Of a DNA stretch of 64,000 nt, positions 8,688-17,566 are shown in pieces. This DNA comes from Ascidiaceihabitans sp039975415 (GTDB lineage: Bacteria > Pseudomonadota > Alphaproteobacteria > Rhodobacterales > Rhodobacteraceae), in the NCBI RefSeq assembly GCF_039975415.1, contig NZ_JBDWHD010000001.1; one strand, written 5' to 3'. The position numbers and the translations under genes are program-made. Under the pieces are notes generated by a model. The model was not told where the DNA came from. It did not search any database and worked only from the letters and a program-made list of their open reading frames with translations. Position 1 is the first letter of the stretch; each line of letters opens with the position of its first letter.

Positions 8688-8744
8688 CTTTGCCAAGGAA
8701 CCTGCGGGATAGCGTTGGCAAAGGCTGTGCATGCCGGGTTCCTT
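8688..8744. promoter_or_regulatory. Interlocking inverted repeats between the monooxygenase and the dead ABC operon
   Basis: In the divergent intergenic space 8480-8763, CTTTGCCAA (8688-8696) pairs with TTGGCAAAG (8715-8723), and AAGGAACC (8695-8702) pairs with GGTTCCTT (8737-8744). The two dyads interlock. They lie just upstream of the former potA start at 8764 and may be an old operator for the LysR regulator of this island. Confidence 0.35.
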
Positions 8745-8763
8745 ACAATGCTGGGGGACACCA

Positions 8764-9495
8764 ATGCAGGACACTGCGGAAATTGCGGTTGATGTGCGCG
8801 GCGCGGTCAAGCGCTACGGAAGTTTCACCGCCCTGTAAAAATTTTGCTTGGCATACGGGACAATGAATTTTCACCCTTTTGGGTCCCTCTGGCTTTGGGA
8901 AAACCACGCTGCTGCACATGATTGCGGGTTTTGAAGACGTCACCGAAGGTGGAATTTTTCTGTTTGGCGACGAGATCGCGAAACTGGCCCCAAACCAGTG
9001 CCCCGTGAACACAGTGTTTCAGAACTACGCGCTGTTTCCGCATATGACGATCCTAGATAACGTGGGGTTCGGCCTTGAGATGAAAGGCGCCTCGCGATCA
9101 GATGCGCGCAAACGTGCCAGAGTGATGCTTGTGCTGGTCCAGCTGACGCAATTCGCTCACCGCAAACCTGCAAACCTGCAAACCCGCACAACTGTCGGGT
9201 GGCCAACAACAACGCGTGGCCCTTGCCCGCGCCTTGGCCCCATCCCCCAAAGTCTTGCTGCTGGATGAGCCGCTGTCCGCGCTTGATCTGAAGCTGCGCA
9301 AGGCCCTGCAGATTGAACTGAAACACATCCGACGCGAGACGGGCATTGCCTTTATCTTTGTGACCCACGATCAGGAAGAAGCCCTGACAATGTCTGACAG
9401 GATTGCGGTCATGTCTGCGGGTGAATTGCAACAACTTGGCGCACCACGTGATATTTACGAATACCCGCGCAACATGTTTGTGGCGCGTTTCTGGC
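8764..9495 (+). pseudogene. Broken polyamine-type ABC transporter ATPase (potA-like)
   Basis: The frame opens MQDTAEIAVDVRGAVKRYGS but hits a TAA at 8836. The ATPase resumes in another frame with Walker A GPSGFGKTT (from 8882), then VFQNYALFPHMTI. It shifts again at a triple 8-bp tandem repeat (CAAACCTG twice, then CAAACCCG, 9163-9186) that interrupts the region just before LSGGQQQR. The signature, Walker B (VLLLDEPLSALD) and VTHDQEEALTMSDRI then continue in a third frame. Single-base losses around 8838 and 8873, the repeat expansion, and loss of the C-terminal regulatory domain make it non-functional. It resembles PotA of spermidine/putrescine importers. Confidence 0.85.
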
Positions 9496-9675
9496 CCCGA
9501 TCTTTTGGGCGGTGCCAAAGCATTCATGATCGGTTCGCTGATTGAAGAGCAGTTCAAAGGCAACGCTGGCAATTGGCCGTTTGGGGCGGCCGCTTCTATG
9601 ATCCTGCTGACAATGGTGATGGTTGTGCTGTTGATCTTTGCCCGTCAGCAACGCGAGGCGAGGGTCCAGACATGA
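9496..9675 (+). pseudogene. C-terminal remnant of a polyamine ABC permease (potB-like)
   Basis: Directly after the ATPase fragment, and with no ATPase C-terminus, the sequence reads LGGAKAFMIGSLIEEQF, then WPFGAAASMILLTMVMV and LLIFARQQREARVQT before a stop. This is the end of a PotB/PotH-type permease: a conserved cytoplasmic loop followed by the last membrane helix. A deletion of roughly the rest of potA and most of potB (and any binding-protein gene between them) explains the junction near 9495. Confidence 0.75.
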
Positions 9676-9746
9676 GCGACAATACCGATGTCAAAACCTA
9701 CGCGGGCTTCAAGGCGATGACGGTGCTGTGCCTTATCATCTTTTAA
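9672..9746 (+). pseudogene. N-terminal remnant of a second permease (potC-like)
   Basis: An ATG at 9672 overlaps the potB-like stop as ATGA, the usual potB/potC coupling. It encodes 24 residues, MSDNTDVKTYAGFKAMTVLC and LIIF, and then stops at 9744. This looks like the first cytoplasmic residues and the start of helix 1 of PotC/PotI. The rest is gone; the following sequence is unrelated intergenic DNA before the iron operon. Confidence 0.55.
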
Positions 9747-9943
9747 GCCCATTAAAGTTGGCCAGCGCATCGGGTTCAAGGGCTTGGTAGGTGAAAATCG
9801 ACAGACATCAAAATTCTTTACTAAAAAAGTCGGGTTGACATGTCTTATGAAATTACTCAGGTATTGGCGCAGACCCAATTCGCGGCCACCTAGCTCAAGT
9901 GCCATGGCTTCCGCTTGCATTTTTCTTATCGTTAGGAGGCACC

Positions 9944-11206
9944 ATGAAACCTGTTTATCTGTCAACTTCCGTGCTGTGTTTGGCATTGGCCACCCCCGCG
10001 TTTGCAACTGACAAAACCGAAGTTCTGCAAACGTATGCCGATATCGCCGCGGCCAAATACGCGGACAGTCTTGCAACTGCGCAGACCTTACAAGACGCGG
10101 TAAACGCATTGGTGGCAGACCCATCAGCTGAGGCATTGCAAGCCGCCAAGTCAGCGTGGCTGTCGGCACGGGTGCCTTATCAGCAGACCGAAGTATACCG
10201 CTTTGGCAATCCGATCGTCGATGATTGGGAAGGCAAGGTGAACGCATGGCCGCTGGACGAAGGATTGATCGACTACGTGGATGCGTCCTACGGCGGGCCA
10301 TCTGATGAAAATGAACTTGCCGCCCTGAATGTTGTGGCCAACCCGAAGTTTTCTTTGTCGGGCAAGGACATCGACGCCAGCGACATCACACCGGCTTTGC
10401 TGGCTGAAACACTGCATGAGGCAGACGGGATCGAGGCCAACGTCGCAACCGGTTATCACGCGATTGAATTCATGCTGTGGGGGCAGGACTTGAATGGGCA
10501 CGGCGCAGGTGCTGGCAACCGTCCTTGGACAGATTACGCAAAGGGCGACGCATGCACCCATGACAACTGTGACCGCCGCGCGGATTATCTGGTGGCTGCC
10601 ACACAGCTGTTGGTGTCCGATCTGGAATGGATGGCAGCGCAATGGGCGGATGCAGGTGTGGCGCGTGCCGACTTGACTGCGAATGTCGACGCCGGTTTGG
10701 CCGCGATTTTGACGGGCATGGGGTCATTGTCATATGGAGAGCAAGCAGGCGAACGCATGCGTCTTGGCCTGATGCTGAATGACCCCGAAGAAGAACATTC
10801 CTGTTTTGCCGACAACACCCACAACGATCACTATTATGACGGGTTGGGCGTGCAGAACGTATATGTGGGCGAATACATCCGCATTGATGGCACTTTGGTG
10901 TCGGGGCCATCCCTGGCGGATCTGGTTCTGGCCGCAGACCCCGCGCTGGATGCCGAAATGCAAGGGAAGTTGTCGACGACGATGATGTCTTTGGGACGCA
11001 TAAAAACGGCGGCCGAAGCCGGATTTGCCTACGACCAGATGCTGGAACGAGGCAATGCGGCAGGCGAAGCGTTGGTGATGGGCGGCGTGAACGGATTGAT
11101 CGATCAAACGCGCAGCATCGAAAGGGTGGTCACGGCGCTGGGCCTTGATCAGATCGCTTTTGAGGGGTCCGACAGCTTAGATGATCCCGAAGCTGTGTTC
11201 CAGTAA
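9944..11206 (+). CDS. irpA: Imelysin-family periplasmic iron-regulated protein (IrpA-like)
   Basis: This 420-residue exported protein has a signal peptide (MKPVYLSTSVLCLALATPAFA). It carries the imelysin/peptidase M75 hallmark G-x-H-x-x-E as GYHAIEFMLWGQD near residue 165 and a second conserved block SCFADNTHNDHYYDGLGVQN. The ATG at 9944 is set by an AGGAGG site six bases upstream; a longer frame from 9899 lacks one. It opens a four-gene operon (imelysin, di-haem oxidoreductase, imelysin, DUF1513) found in many marine proteobacteria and linked to iron acquisition. The iron-binding role is known for the family; iron control here is inferred. Confidence 0.87.
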   Translation: MKPVYLSTSVLCLALATPAFATDKTEVLQTYADIAAAKYADSLATAQTLQDAVNALVADPSAEALQAAKSAWLSARVPYQQTEVYRFGNPIVDDWEGKVNAWPLDEGLIDYVDASYGGPSDENELAALNVVANPKFSLSGKDIDASDITPALLAETLHEADGIEANVATGYHAIEFMLWGQDLNGHGAGAGNRPWTDYAKGDACTHDNCDRRADYLVAATQLLVSDLEWMAAQWADAGVARADLTANVDAGLAAILTGMGSLSYGEQAGERMRLGLMLNDPEEEHSCFADNTHNDHYYDGLGVQNVYVGEYIRIDGTLVSGPSLADLVLAADPALDAEMQGKLSTTMMSLGRIKTAAEAGFAYDQMLERGNAAGEALVMGGVNGLIDQTRSIERVVTALGLDQIAFEGSDSLDDPEAVFQ

Positions 11207-11239
11207 CGCATTTGGCCTGACAGCAAGGCACGAAAAATC

Positions 11240-12838
11240 ATGTTAAAAATTGCACTTCCATTGCATTTGACCCTGCGCAGTTTTGCGTGGGGGCTTTCTT
11301 GTGCGGTTGTGGGAATGGGCATGGGTGTAGACGCAAGTGCTTTTGCAGACGAACCCGCAGCACCGCCTGTTTGGACGCTTGGTGATCCGCATCTGAACGT
11401 GGTCCCGCGCACGCCGCAAGAAGCCAAGCGCATTTCCGATGTCACCGCAATGCCTACAGATTTTTCCGTGCCGCACCGCTTTGAAGAAAAGTCTGCCGGT
11501 GCTGCCACCGTGCGTGTGGCCAAATCGGCAGATGCGTTTTCGCGTCCATCGGGCAATATCACATTTGAAGACGAGTTGAACTTCAAGGTCGGCAATGGCC
11601 TGTTCCGCAAGCTTTGGGTGTCTGCGCCGGCCTCCACTTTGGCCTCTGACGGCTTGGGGCCGCTATATAACGCGCGGTCCTGTCAGCGGTGTCACATCAA
11701 AGACGGGCGCGGTCATCCGCCTGAACAAGACGACGACAACGCGATTTCGATGTTTCTAAGGGTGTCTATCCCCGCCTCGGCCGCCACAGTCTCTGCAACA
11801 GCAGCCAAGATCGCAGACTACATCACCACCGCGCCCGATCCGACCTATGGCACGCAATTGCAGGATTTTGCTGTGCAAGGCCACGCGTCAGAATACCGTT
11901 TGGATATACAATACACGGAACAGGCGATTGCGTTGGCCGGGGGGGCAACTGCGTCGCTGCGCCATCCTGAATACAAGGCCGTCGATCTTGGCTATGGACC
12001 GTTGCACCGGGATGCAATGCTAAGTCCGCGTGTGGCTCCGCAGATGATCGGACTTGGTCTGCTTGAGGCGATACCGGCTGCGGACATTCTTGCACAAGCG
12101 GACCCGGACGACGCCGACGGCGACGGTATTTCGGGCCGGCCAAATGTCGTGTGGTCTGTTGAATTTGACCAACCTATGTTGGGGCGGTTTGGTTTGAAGG
12201 CGGGCAGCCCGACAGTCAAAGAACAATCGGCAGCCGCCTTTGCTGGTGACATCGGAATTTCATCGCCCCTGTTTCCGGCAGGCGCAGGGGAATGCACCCT
12301 TGCACAATCCGCGTGCCAAACTGCGGTGCATGGCGATGGTGACAACAGGGGCACTGAAATCGATGCCGAAGGCCTCGAACTTGTCAGCTTTTACAGCCGC
12401 AATCTTGGCGTACCTGCCCGTCGTGATGTGGGGGGCGCAAACGTTCTGCGTGGCAAACAAGTGTTCCATGCGACGGGGTGTGCTGCGTGTCACACACCCA
12501 GCTTTGTGACGCACCGCTTGCATGATCAACCCGAACAAAGCTTCCAGCTGATCTGGCCCTACACTGACATGTTGCTGCATGATATGGGGCCCGGTCTGGC
12601 CGACAATCGCCCCGAAGCCCGCGCCACGGGCCGTGAATGGCGCACGCCGCCGCTTTGGGGCATCGGGTTGACGCAGCAAGTCAGCGGCCACAGTTATTTT
12701 TTACACGACGGGCGTGCGCGATCGCTGCTGGAAGCGGTTTTGTGGCACGGTGGTGAGGCGCAATCGCAGCGCGATGCTGTTGTGGATATGTCGATTGCAG
12801 ACCGTGCGGCCCTTATCGCTTTTCTGGAGAGCTTATGA
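11240..12838 (+). CDS. Di-haem oxidoreductase (DUF1111, CxxCH cytochrome)
   Basis: This 532-residue secreted c-type cytochrome is of the so-called thiol oxidoreductase family. It has a signal region at residues 1-36 and two haem attachment motifs, CQRCH at residues 148-152 and CAACH at 414-418. The DADGDGISGRPN stretch resembles a calcium loop, and a C-terminal LHDGRARSLLEAVLWHGGEA is typical of MauG/CcP-like proteins. It lies 33 bases after irpA and overlaps the next imelysin gene by four bases. In this operon type it is thought to act with the imelysins in periplasmic iron oxidation or uptake; the electron partner is unknown. Confidence 0.87.
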   Translation: MLKIALPLHLTLRSFAWGLSCAVVGMGMGVDASAFADEPAAPPVWTLGDPHLNVVPRTPQEAKRISDVTAMPTDFSVPHRFEEKSAGAATVRVAKSADAFSRPSGNITFEDELNFKVGNGLFRKLWVSAPASTLASDGLGPLYNARSCQRCHIKDGRGHPPEQDDDNAISMFLRVSIPASAATVSATAAKIADYITTAPDPTYGTQLQDFAVQGHASEYRLDIQYTEQAIALAGGATASLRHPEYKAVDLGYGPLHRDAMLSPRVAPQMIGLGLLEAIPAADILAQADPDDADGDGISGRPNVVWSVEFDQPMLGRFGLKAGSPTVKEQSAAAFAGDIGISSPLFPAGAGECTLAQSACQTAVHGDGDNRGTEIDAEGLELVSFYSRNLGVPARRDVGGANVLRGKQVFHATGCAACHTPSFVTHRLHDQPEQSFQLIWPYTDMLLHDMGPGLADNRPEARATGREWRTPPLWGIGLTQQVSGHSYFLHDGRARSLLEAVLWHGGEAQSQRDAVVDMSIADRAALIAFLESL

Positions 12839-13851
12839 GACCAACCTACCTAAGTTTTGCGCTGCTGCTTTTGCCCGCGTTGGCGCAGGCTGACGCACAA
12901 AGTGATGCCGTTGAGACCATTTTGGGCGATCACATTCTGCCCGGATTTGAACAGCTTGCAGTCACGGCGCAAAATTTGGCGAACACGGCTGCAAAAAATT
13001 GTGATCCGACATCGCAAGACCTGAAGGTAGCCTATGGCGCTGCTTTCGATGCGTGGGTGTCTGTCAGTCATTTACGGTTTGGTCCGACAGAGGTTGATGA
13101 TCGCGCCTTTGCACTGGCGTTCTGGCCGGACAGCCGTGGGGCGACGCCGCGTGCCTTGAACAGCTTGATTGCAGCGCAGGATCCGGTTGTGGCATCCGTT
13201 GCAGATTACGGCGAAGTTTCCATTGCCGCCCGTGGGTTCTATGCGATGGAATTCTTGCTGTTTGATGATGCGATAAGCCGTGCGGGCGATGCGCAGTATC
13301 ATTGCGCGTTGGTTCAAACCATAAGCGCGGATATCGCCGCAACCACGCAAAATATCTACGCCGGTTGGCAGTCCAGTTTTACGCAAGAGCTGCGTCAACC
13401 CTCAGCCGATGGAACATACCGCAGCACGGCCGAGGTGTCGCAAGAACTGTTCAAGGCGCTGTCCACGGGGTTACAATTTACATCAGATACAAGGCTTGGT
13501 CGTCCTTTGGGGGCTTTCGATCGTCCGCGGCCCAAACGGGCTGAAGCGCATCGCTCTGGCAGGTCGGCGCAGCATGTGATGCTGAGCCTGACAGCGCTGC
13601 GTGATCTTGCAGCACGTCTGGCAGGTGGCGACGCGGAATTGGCGGCTCGGCTGGACGCACGGTTTCAGACGGCCATGTCCCAGTTAAAGGCGTTGAATGA
13701 CCCGAGTTTTGCATCTGTGGCTGATCCGCAGTCGCGATTGAAGGTCGAGGTTTTGCAACAATCTGTTGACGCAATCCGCGCGACCGTGCGCGATGAATTG
13801 GGCCCGACTTTGGGTGTGGCGGCAGGTTTTAACGCGCTGGATGGTGACTGA
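12835..13851 (+). CDS. Second imelysin-family protein
   Basis: This 338-residue exported protein (signal MRPTYLSFALLLLPALAQADA) is a shorter imelysin paralogue. The family landmark appears as AARGFYAMEFLLFDDA, where the G-x-H-x-x-E motif reads G-F-Y-A-M-E: the histidine is replaced by tyrosine, so metal or substrate binding may differ from the first copy. LRFGPTEVDDRAFALAFWPD matches the N-terminal helical-bundle segment. The ATGA overlap with the cytochrome gene and one-base TGATG overlap with DUF1513 show tight coupling. Confidence 0.85.
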   Translation: MRPTYLSFALLLLPALAQADAQSDAVETILGDHILPGFEQLAVTAQNLANTAAKNCDPTSQDLKVAYGAAFDAWVSVSHLRFGPTEVDDRAFALAFWPDSRGATPRALNSLIAAQDPVVASVADYGEVSIAARGFYAMEFLLFDDAISRAGDAQYHCALVQTISADIAATTQNIYAGWQSSFTQELRQPSADGTYRSTAEVSQELFKALSTGLQFTSDTRLGRPLGAFDRPRPKRAEAHRSGRSAQHVMLSLTALRDLAARLAGGDAELAARLDARFQTAMSQLKALNDPSFASVADPQSRLKVEVLQQSVDAIRATVRDELGPTLGVAAGFNALDGD

Positions 13852-14948
13852 TGGTTGCTGCGAAAACGGGGCGCCGACAGTTTTTGGCAGGGCTTTTGGC
13901 CGCTGGTTTTATTCCCAAACCGTCGTGGGCCGATGCTGGATCGCCGAGATTTTTAGCCGCAGCGGCCAGGCCCGACGGGTCTTATGTCTTGTGCGGTATC
14001 TCAGCTGATTTGCAGGTGCGGTTTGCGCTGCCCCTGCCGGATCGCGGTCATGCGGCGGCCGCGCACCCCACCCGCCCCGAAGCCGTGGCTTTTGCCCGCC
14101 GCCCTGGCACTTTTGCGATCGTGATCGATTGCGCACAGGGGATAGAACGGGCGGTGCTGTCAGCGCCTGCGGGACGCCATTTCTATGGGCACGGGGCATT
14201 CTCGGCGGATGGTGCTTTGTTGTTCACGACCGAAAACAATTATGAGGCGGGCGAGGGTCGCATCGGTGTCTGGGATACCCGGAAGGGGTACAAGCGCGTT
14301 GATGAATGGCCCAGCGGGGGTGTCGGCCCACACGACATCAAACGTCTGCCGGGCACCGAACGTCTGGTCGTGGCAAACGGTGGTATTGATACGCATCCCG
14401 ACAGTGGCCGTACCAAATTGAACATTGCCACGATGCAGCCTTCACTGACTTACATCGAAAACGGCCGCGTGATTCAGGACGTGGTGCTGGGCACGGCATG
14501 GCGCAAAAACTCGATCCGGCATCTTGCTGTGGCGCCGGACGGGACTGTTGCCTTCGGGATGCAATGGCAAGGGGGGGACGTTGCGCCCGCACTTGTCGGT
14601 GTGCACCATCCGGTAAAGGAGGTGCGCGTCTTGGATGTACCGCCCGATGACGTGCGCCGGATGCAAGGGTATGTTGGCAGTGTTGCCTTTTCTAATGATG
14701 GCGCGCGTATCGCTGTGACGTCACCCAGAGGGGGCGTGATGCAGGTGTATGATGCCAAGGCGTCACGGTTTTCCCATAACATCGCAGAACCGGACGTTTG
14801 CGGTGTTGCGGCGATGGGGCAGGGGTTTGCCATGTCGTCCGGTCTGGGGGGGATCCGGCACATTGACAATCGCATCCCATACGCAACGCGGCATTCCGAT
14901 TTACAATGGGACAACCATTTGGTGCCCGTTGTGGACGCGTTTGTGTAG
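13851..14948 (+). CDS. DUF1513 protein with Tat signal, last gene of the iron operon
   Basis: This 365-residue protein starts with a twin-arginine leader (GRRQFLAGLLAAGFIPKPSWA), so it is exported folded, possibly with a cofactor. The rest is a predicted beta-propeller with repeats such as HGAFSADGALLFTTENNYEAG and GVGPHDIKRLPGTERLVVANG, the DUF1513 pattern. It is the fourth gene of the imelysin/cytochrome operon, starting inside the preceding stop codon. Its exact function is unknown. It ends 19 bases from the convergent glpR stop. Confidence 0.85.
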   Translation: MVAAKTGRRQFLAGLLAAGFIPKPSWADAGSPRFLAAAARPDGSYVLCGISADLQVRFALPLPDRGHAAAAHPTRPEAVAFARRPGTFAIVIDCAQGIERAVLSAPAGRHFYGHGAFSADGALLFTTENNYEAGEGRIGVWDTRKGYKRVDEWPSGGVGPHDIKRLPGTERLVVANGGIDTHPDSGRTKLNIATMQPSLTYIENGRVIQDVVLGTAWRKNSIRHLAVAPDGTVAFGMQWQGGDVAPALVGVHHPVKEVRVLDVPPDDVRRMQGYVGSVAFSNDGARIAVTSPRGGVMQVYDAKASRFSHNIAEPDVCGVAAMGQGFAMSSGLGGIRHIDNRIPYATRHSDLQWDNHLVPVVDAFV

Positions 14949-14967
14949 ACTTTGGTTTGGGCTAGGT

Positions 14968-15726
14968 TCAGGCGTAGACAATACGGGTGTCAGAGGCATC
15001 GCAAAGCTGTTTGCAGGTTTCGGGCAGTGGTTTGTCGGTGAAAATCGCAGCCATATCGCCCATGGATGCCACGCGCGCAGGCGCTTTTCGTTCAAATTTG
15101 GAATGGTCAGCAGTCAAGAACACTTTGTCGCTTTGTTGGATGATGGCCTTGCTGATGCCGACCTCTTGCAGGTCAAAGTCCAGAATGTCGCCATCTGCGC
15201 GCAGAGCTGAACAGCCGATGACGGCATAGTCAAACCGGAACTGTTCAATGGTAGTTCGGGCGAAATCACCGGTTAGGGCCCCGTCGGATTTGCGCATCTG
15301 GCCGCCGGTGACTGCGACTTCGATGTCTGCGCTGCTCGACAGTGTGTGGGCGATGTTGATGTTGTTGGTGAACACAAGCAGGCCCTGATGGTTCAACAGC
15401 TCAACGGCGACGGCTTCGGTGGTCGTGCCGATGTTCAAAAAGATTGAGCAATCGTTGGGGATGTGGCGGGCGCAGGCGCGGGCAATGTCGACTTTGGACG
15501 CCTGATTTAACTGGCGGCGTTCATTGTAGGCGATGTTCACAGTTGTGGATGGCAGGATCGCGCCACCATGGACGCGTTCAAGCTGACCGGCATCCGCCAT
15601 TTCAGTCAAATCGCGGCGGATGGTCTGGGGGGTGACGCCGAAATAATCCACAAGCCCGTCTACGGTCACTTTGCCCTCGCGGCGGGCAATTGTCAGAATT
15701 TCCGGCTTGCGTATGGTTAACACCAC
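14968..15726 (-). CDS. glpR: DeoR-family repressor of the glycerol regulon (GlpR)
   Basis: This protein has a DeoR helix-turn-helix near the N-terminus (KPEILTIARREGKVTVDGL, then VTPQTIRRDLTEMADAGQLE) and a sugar-phosphate sensing domain (LNIGTTTEAVAVEL, TLSSSADIEVAVTGGQMRK, FDLQEVGISKAI). No ATG fits; the start is read as GTG at 15726, seven bases after a GGAGG on the minus strand, giving 252 residues. A TTG at 15729 or GTG at 15723 are alternatives, and the frame stays open to 15882. It is divergent from glpD and should repress it until glycerol-3-phosphate binds. Confidence 0.85.
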   Translation of the reverse strand: MVLTIRKPEILTIARREGKVTVDGLVDYFGVTPQTIRRDLTEMADAGQLERVHGGAILPSTTVNIAYNERRQLNQASKVDIARACARHIPNDCSIFLNIGTTTEAVAVELLNHQGLLVFTNNINIAHTLSSSADIEVAVTGGQMRKSDGALTGDFARTTIEQFRFDYAVIGCSALRADGDILDFDLQEVGISKAIIQQSDKVFLTADHSKFERKAPARVASMGDMAAIFTDKPLPETCKQLCDASDTRIVYA

Positions 15727-15800
15727 CAATGAACCTCCAATGTTCGTTTGGGGCCATTTTAGCGCGAAAATCATGTGTGTCACGAATCTTTGCGTGGGTT

Positions 15801-15893
15801 CGTGTTCGAAAATGTTCGATTTGCTTTCGTGGACCAAGGAAAAAAGCAGAATGAATTCAATAGGTAACTGAAAAACGATCATAAACGAACATT
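15801..15893. promoter_or_regulatory. GlpR-like operator array in the glpR-glpD interval
   Basis: Two pairs of half-sites face each other. GTGTTCGAA and ATGTTCGAT lie in tandem 10 bases apart at 15802-15820, and AACGATCAT and AACGAACAT lie in tandem 10 bases apart at 15873-15892. The cores TGTTCG and CGAACA match the known GlpR operator halves (ATGTTCG...CGAACAT). The array covers the divergent promoter region and could loop or cooperate to control both genes. Confidence 0.65.
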
Positions 15894-15970
15894 TTTTGCT
15901 TCCTTTTTCATGCGTTCCTTGTCACCTTTGCGTTATCGCGGCGGGAGGGCTGCGTGTCGGGAGGGCTTCA

Positions 15971-17557
15971 ATGAAACCGGATTTCGATCTGCTGATTATT
16001 GGCGGCGGCATCAATGGCTGTGGTATTGCGCGTGATGCAACGGGCCGTGGTTTGCGTGTTTGCCTTGCCGAGATGAACGATCTGGGATCAGCCACGTCTG
16101 CCTCTTCGACCAAACTTTTTCACGGCGGCTTGCGGTATCTGGAATACTTTGAGTTCCGTTTGGTGCGCGAAGCCTTGATTGAACGTGAAAACCTGTTGCG
16201 GGCAATGCCCCATATTTCCTGGCCGATGCGCTTTGTGCTGCCCTACCACGAAAGCATGCGCTTCGACATGTCCACGCCCACCTCAAAACTGCTGGGGGCC
16301 GTGATGCCATGGATGAAAGGTCGCCGCCCTGCATGGTTGATCCGGTTGGGCCTGTTTTTATACGATAACCTTGGCGGCCGTGAAATTCTGCCCGGCACCA
16401 CGAACCTTGATTTGCGTAATGCTCCCGAAGGGAACGGTCTGAAGGACCATTTTGAGAAAGCGTATGAATATTCCGACTGCTGGGTCGAAGATTCGCGGCT
16501 TGTGATGTTGAACGCCAGAGACGCAGAGATACGCGGCGCCGATATTCGGACACGCACCAAGGTCATTGGCGCAGATGTCGAAGACGGTGTTTGGTCAGTT
16601 GTTTTGGAAGACAGCGCCACTGGCGTCACCTCCACCGTCACGGCCGCAATGGTTGTGAATGCGGCTGGCCCTTGGGTTGGTGATGTACTGCGCGGCACGT
16701 TGAAAAGCAATTCGCAAGCCGGTGTGCGGTTGGTGCGTGGCAGCCATATTGTCACCAAAAAGCTGTTTGACCATGACAAGTGCTACTTCTTCCAAGGCAC
16801 TGATGGGCGCATCATTTTTGCAATTCCCTACGAAAATGATTTCACCGTTATTGGCACCACGGACAATGACCATCCGGATGCGTCTGTGACGCCGGAATGT
16901 ACGCCCGAAGAACAAGATTATCTGATTAACTTCATCAACGAATACCTTCAGGCGCCGATCAGCGCAGCCGATGTGGTTTGGACATATTCGGGGGTGCGTC
17001 CCCTATATGATGACGGAGCAAGCAACGCATCGGCTGCGACCCGCGACTATGTTTTGAAGCTGGACGAAGGGCGCGGTGCCCCTGCGTTGAACGTCTTTGG
17101 CGGCAAGATCACAACCTATCGCTGTCTGGCAGAAAGTGCGCTTGAGAAAATTCAGGACGTGCTGCCTGTCGATGCCAAACCGTGGACCGCCCGCGTGCCT
17201 TTGCCCGGCGGTGATTTTCCGGTGGATGGGGTGGATGCCCTGATCCGGGACACCAAAGCCCGCTATCCCTTTCTGACCGATGCTTGGGCCGCGCGATTGG
17301 TCAAAGCCTACGGCACTGAAGCTAAAGATGTGTTGGGCCATGCCGCCACGCTAGACGATTTAGGTACGGATTTCGGGGCTGATTTGTATCAAGCTGAGGT
17401 CCAGTGGGTGATTGAAAACGAATATGTCCGCGCCGCTGACGATGTGGTGTGGCGACGTAGCAAACTTGGATTGCGCATGACTGCAGCACAAATTTCTACG
17501 TTGGACGCATGGATAAAAGAACAGCTGACGGCGGCACAAAACGCTGCGGCTGAATAG
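15971..17557 (+). CDS. glpD: Aerobic glycerol-3-phosphate dehydrogenase
   Basis: This 528-residue FAD enzyme oxidises glycerol-3-phosphate to dihydroxyacetone phosphate at the inner membrane, passing electrons to quinone. It opens with the dinucleotide motif LLIIGGGINGCGIARDATGR. Further family marks are STKLFHGGLRYLEYFEFRLV, the substrate loop IPYENDFTVIGTTDNDH, SGVRPLYDDG, and NVFGGKITTYR near the C-terminus. The ATG at 15971 follows a GGGAGGG ribosome site; the frame extends to 15896 without a better start. It is first in the glp operon and under the GlpR array. Confidence 0.95.
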   Translation: MKPDFDLLIIGGGINGCGIARDATGRGLRVCLAEMNDLGSATSASSTKLFHGGLRYLEYFEFRLVREALIERENLLRAMPHISWPMRFVLPYHESMRFDMSTPTSKLLGAVMPWMKGRRPAWLIRLGLFLYDNLGGREILPGTTNLDLRNAPEGNGLKDHFEKAYEYSDCWVEDSRLVMLNARDAEIRGADIRTRTKVIGADVEDGVWSVVLEDSATGVTSTVTAAMVVNAAGPWVGDVLRGTLKSNSQAGVRLVRGSHIVTKKLFDHDKCYFFQGTDGRIIFAIPYENDFTVIGTTDNDHPDASVTPECTPEEQDYLINFINEYLQAPISAADVVWTYSGVRPLYDDGASNASAATRDYVLKLDEGRGAPALNVFGGKITTYRCLAESALEKIQDVLPVDAKPWTARVPLPGGDFPVDGVDALIRDTKARYPFLTDAWAARLVKAYGTEAKDVLGHAATLDDLGTDFGADLYQAEVQWVIENEYVRAADDVVWRRSKLGLRMTAAQISTLDAWIKEQLTAAQNAAAE

Positions 17558-17566
17558 GGGGACGAC

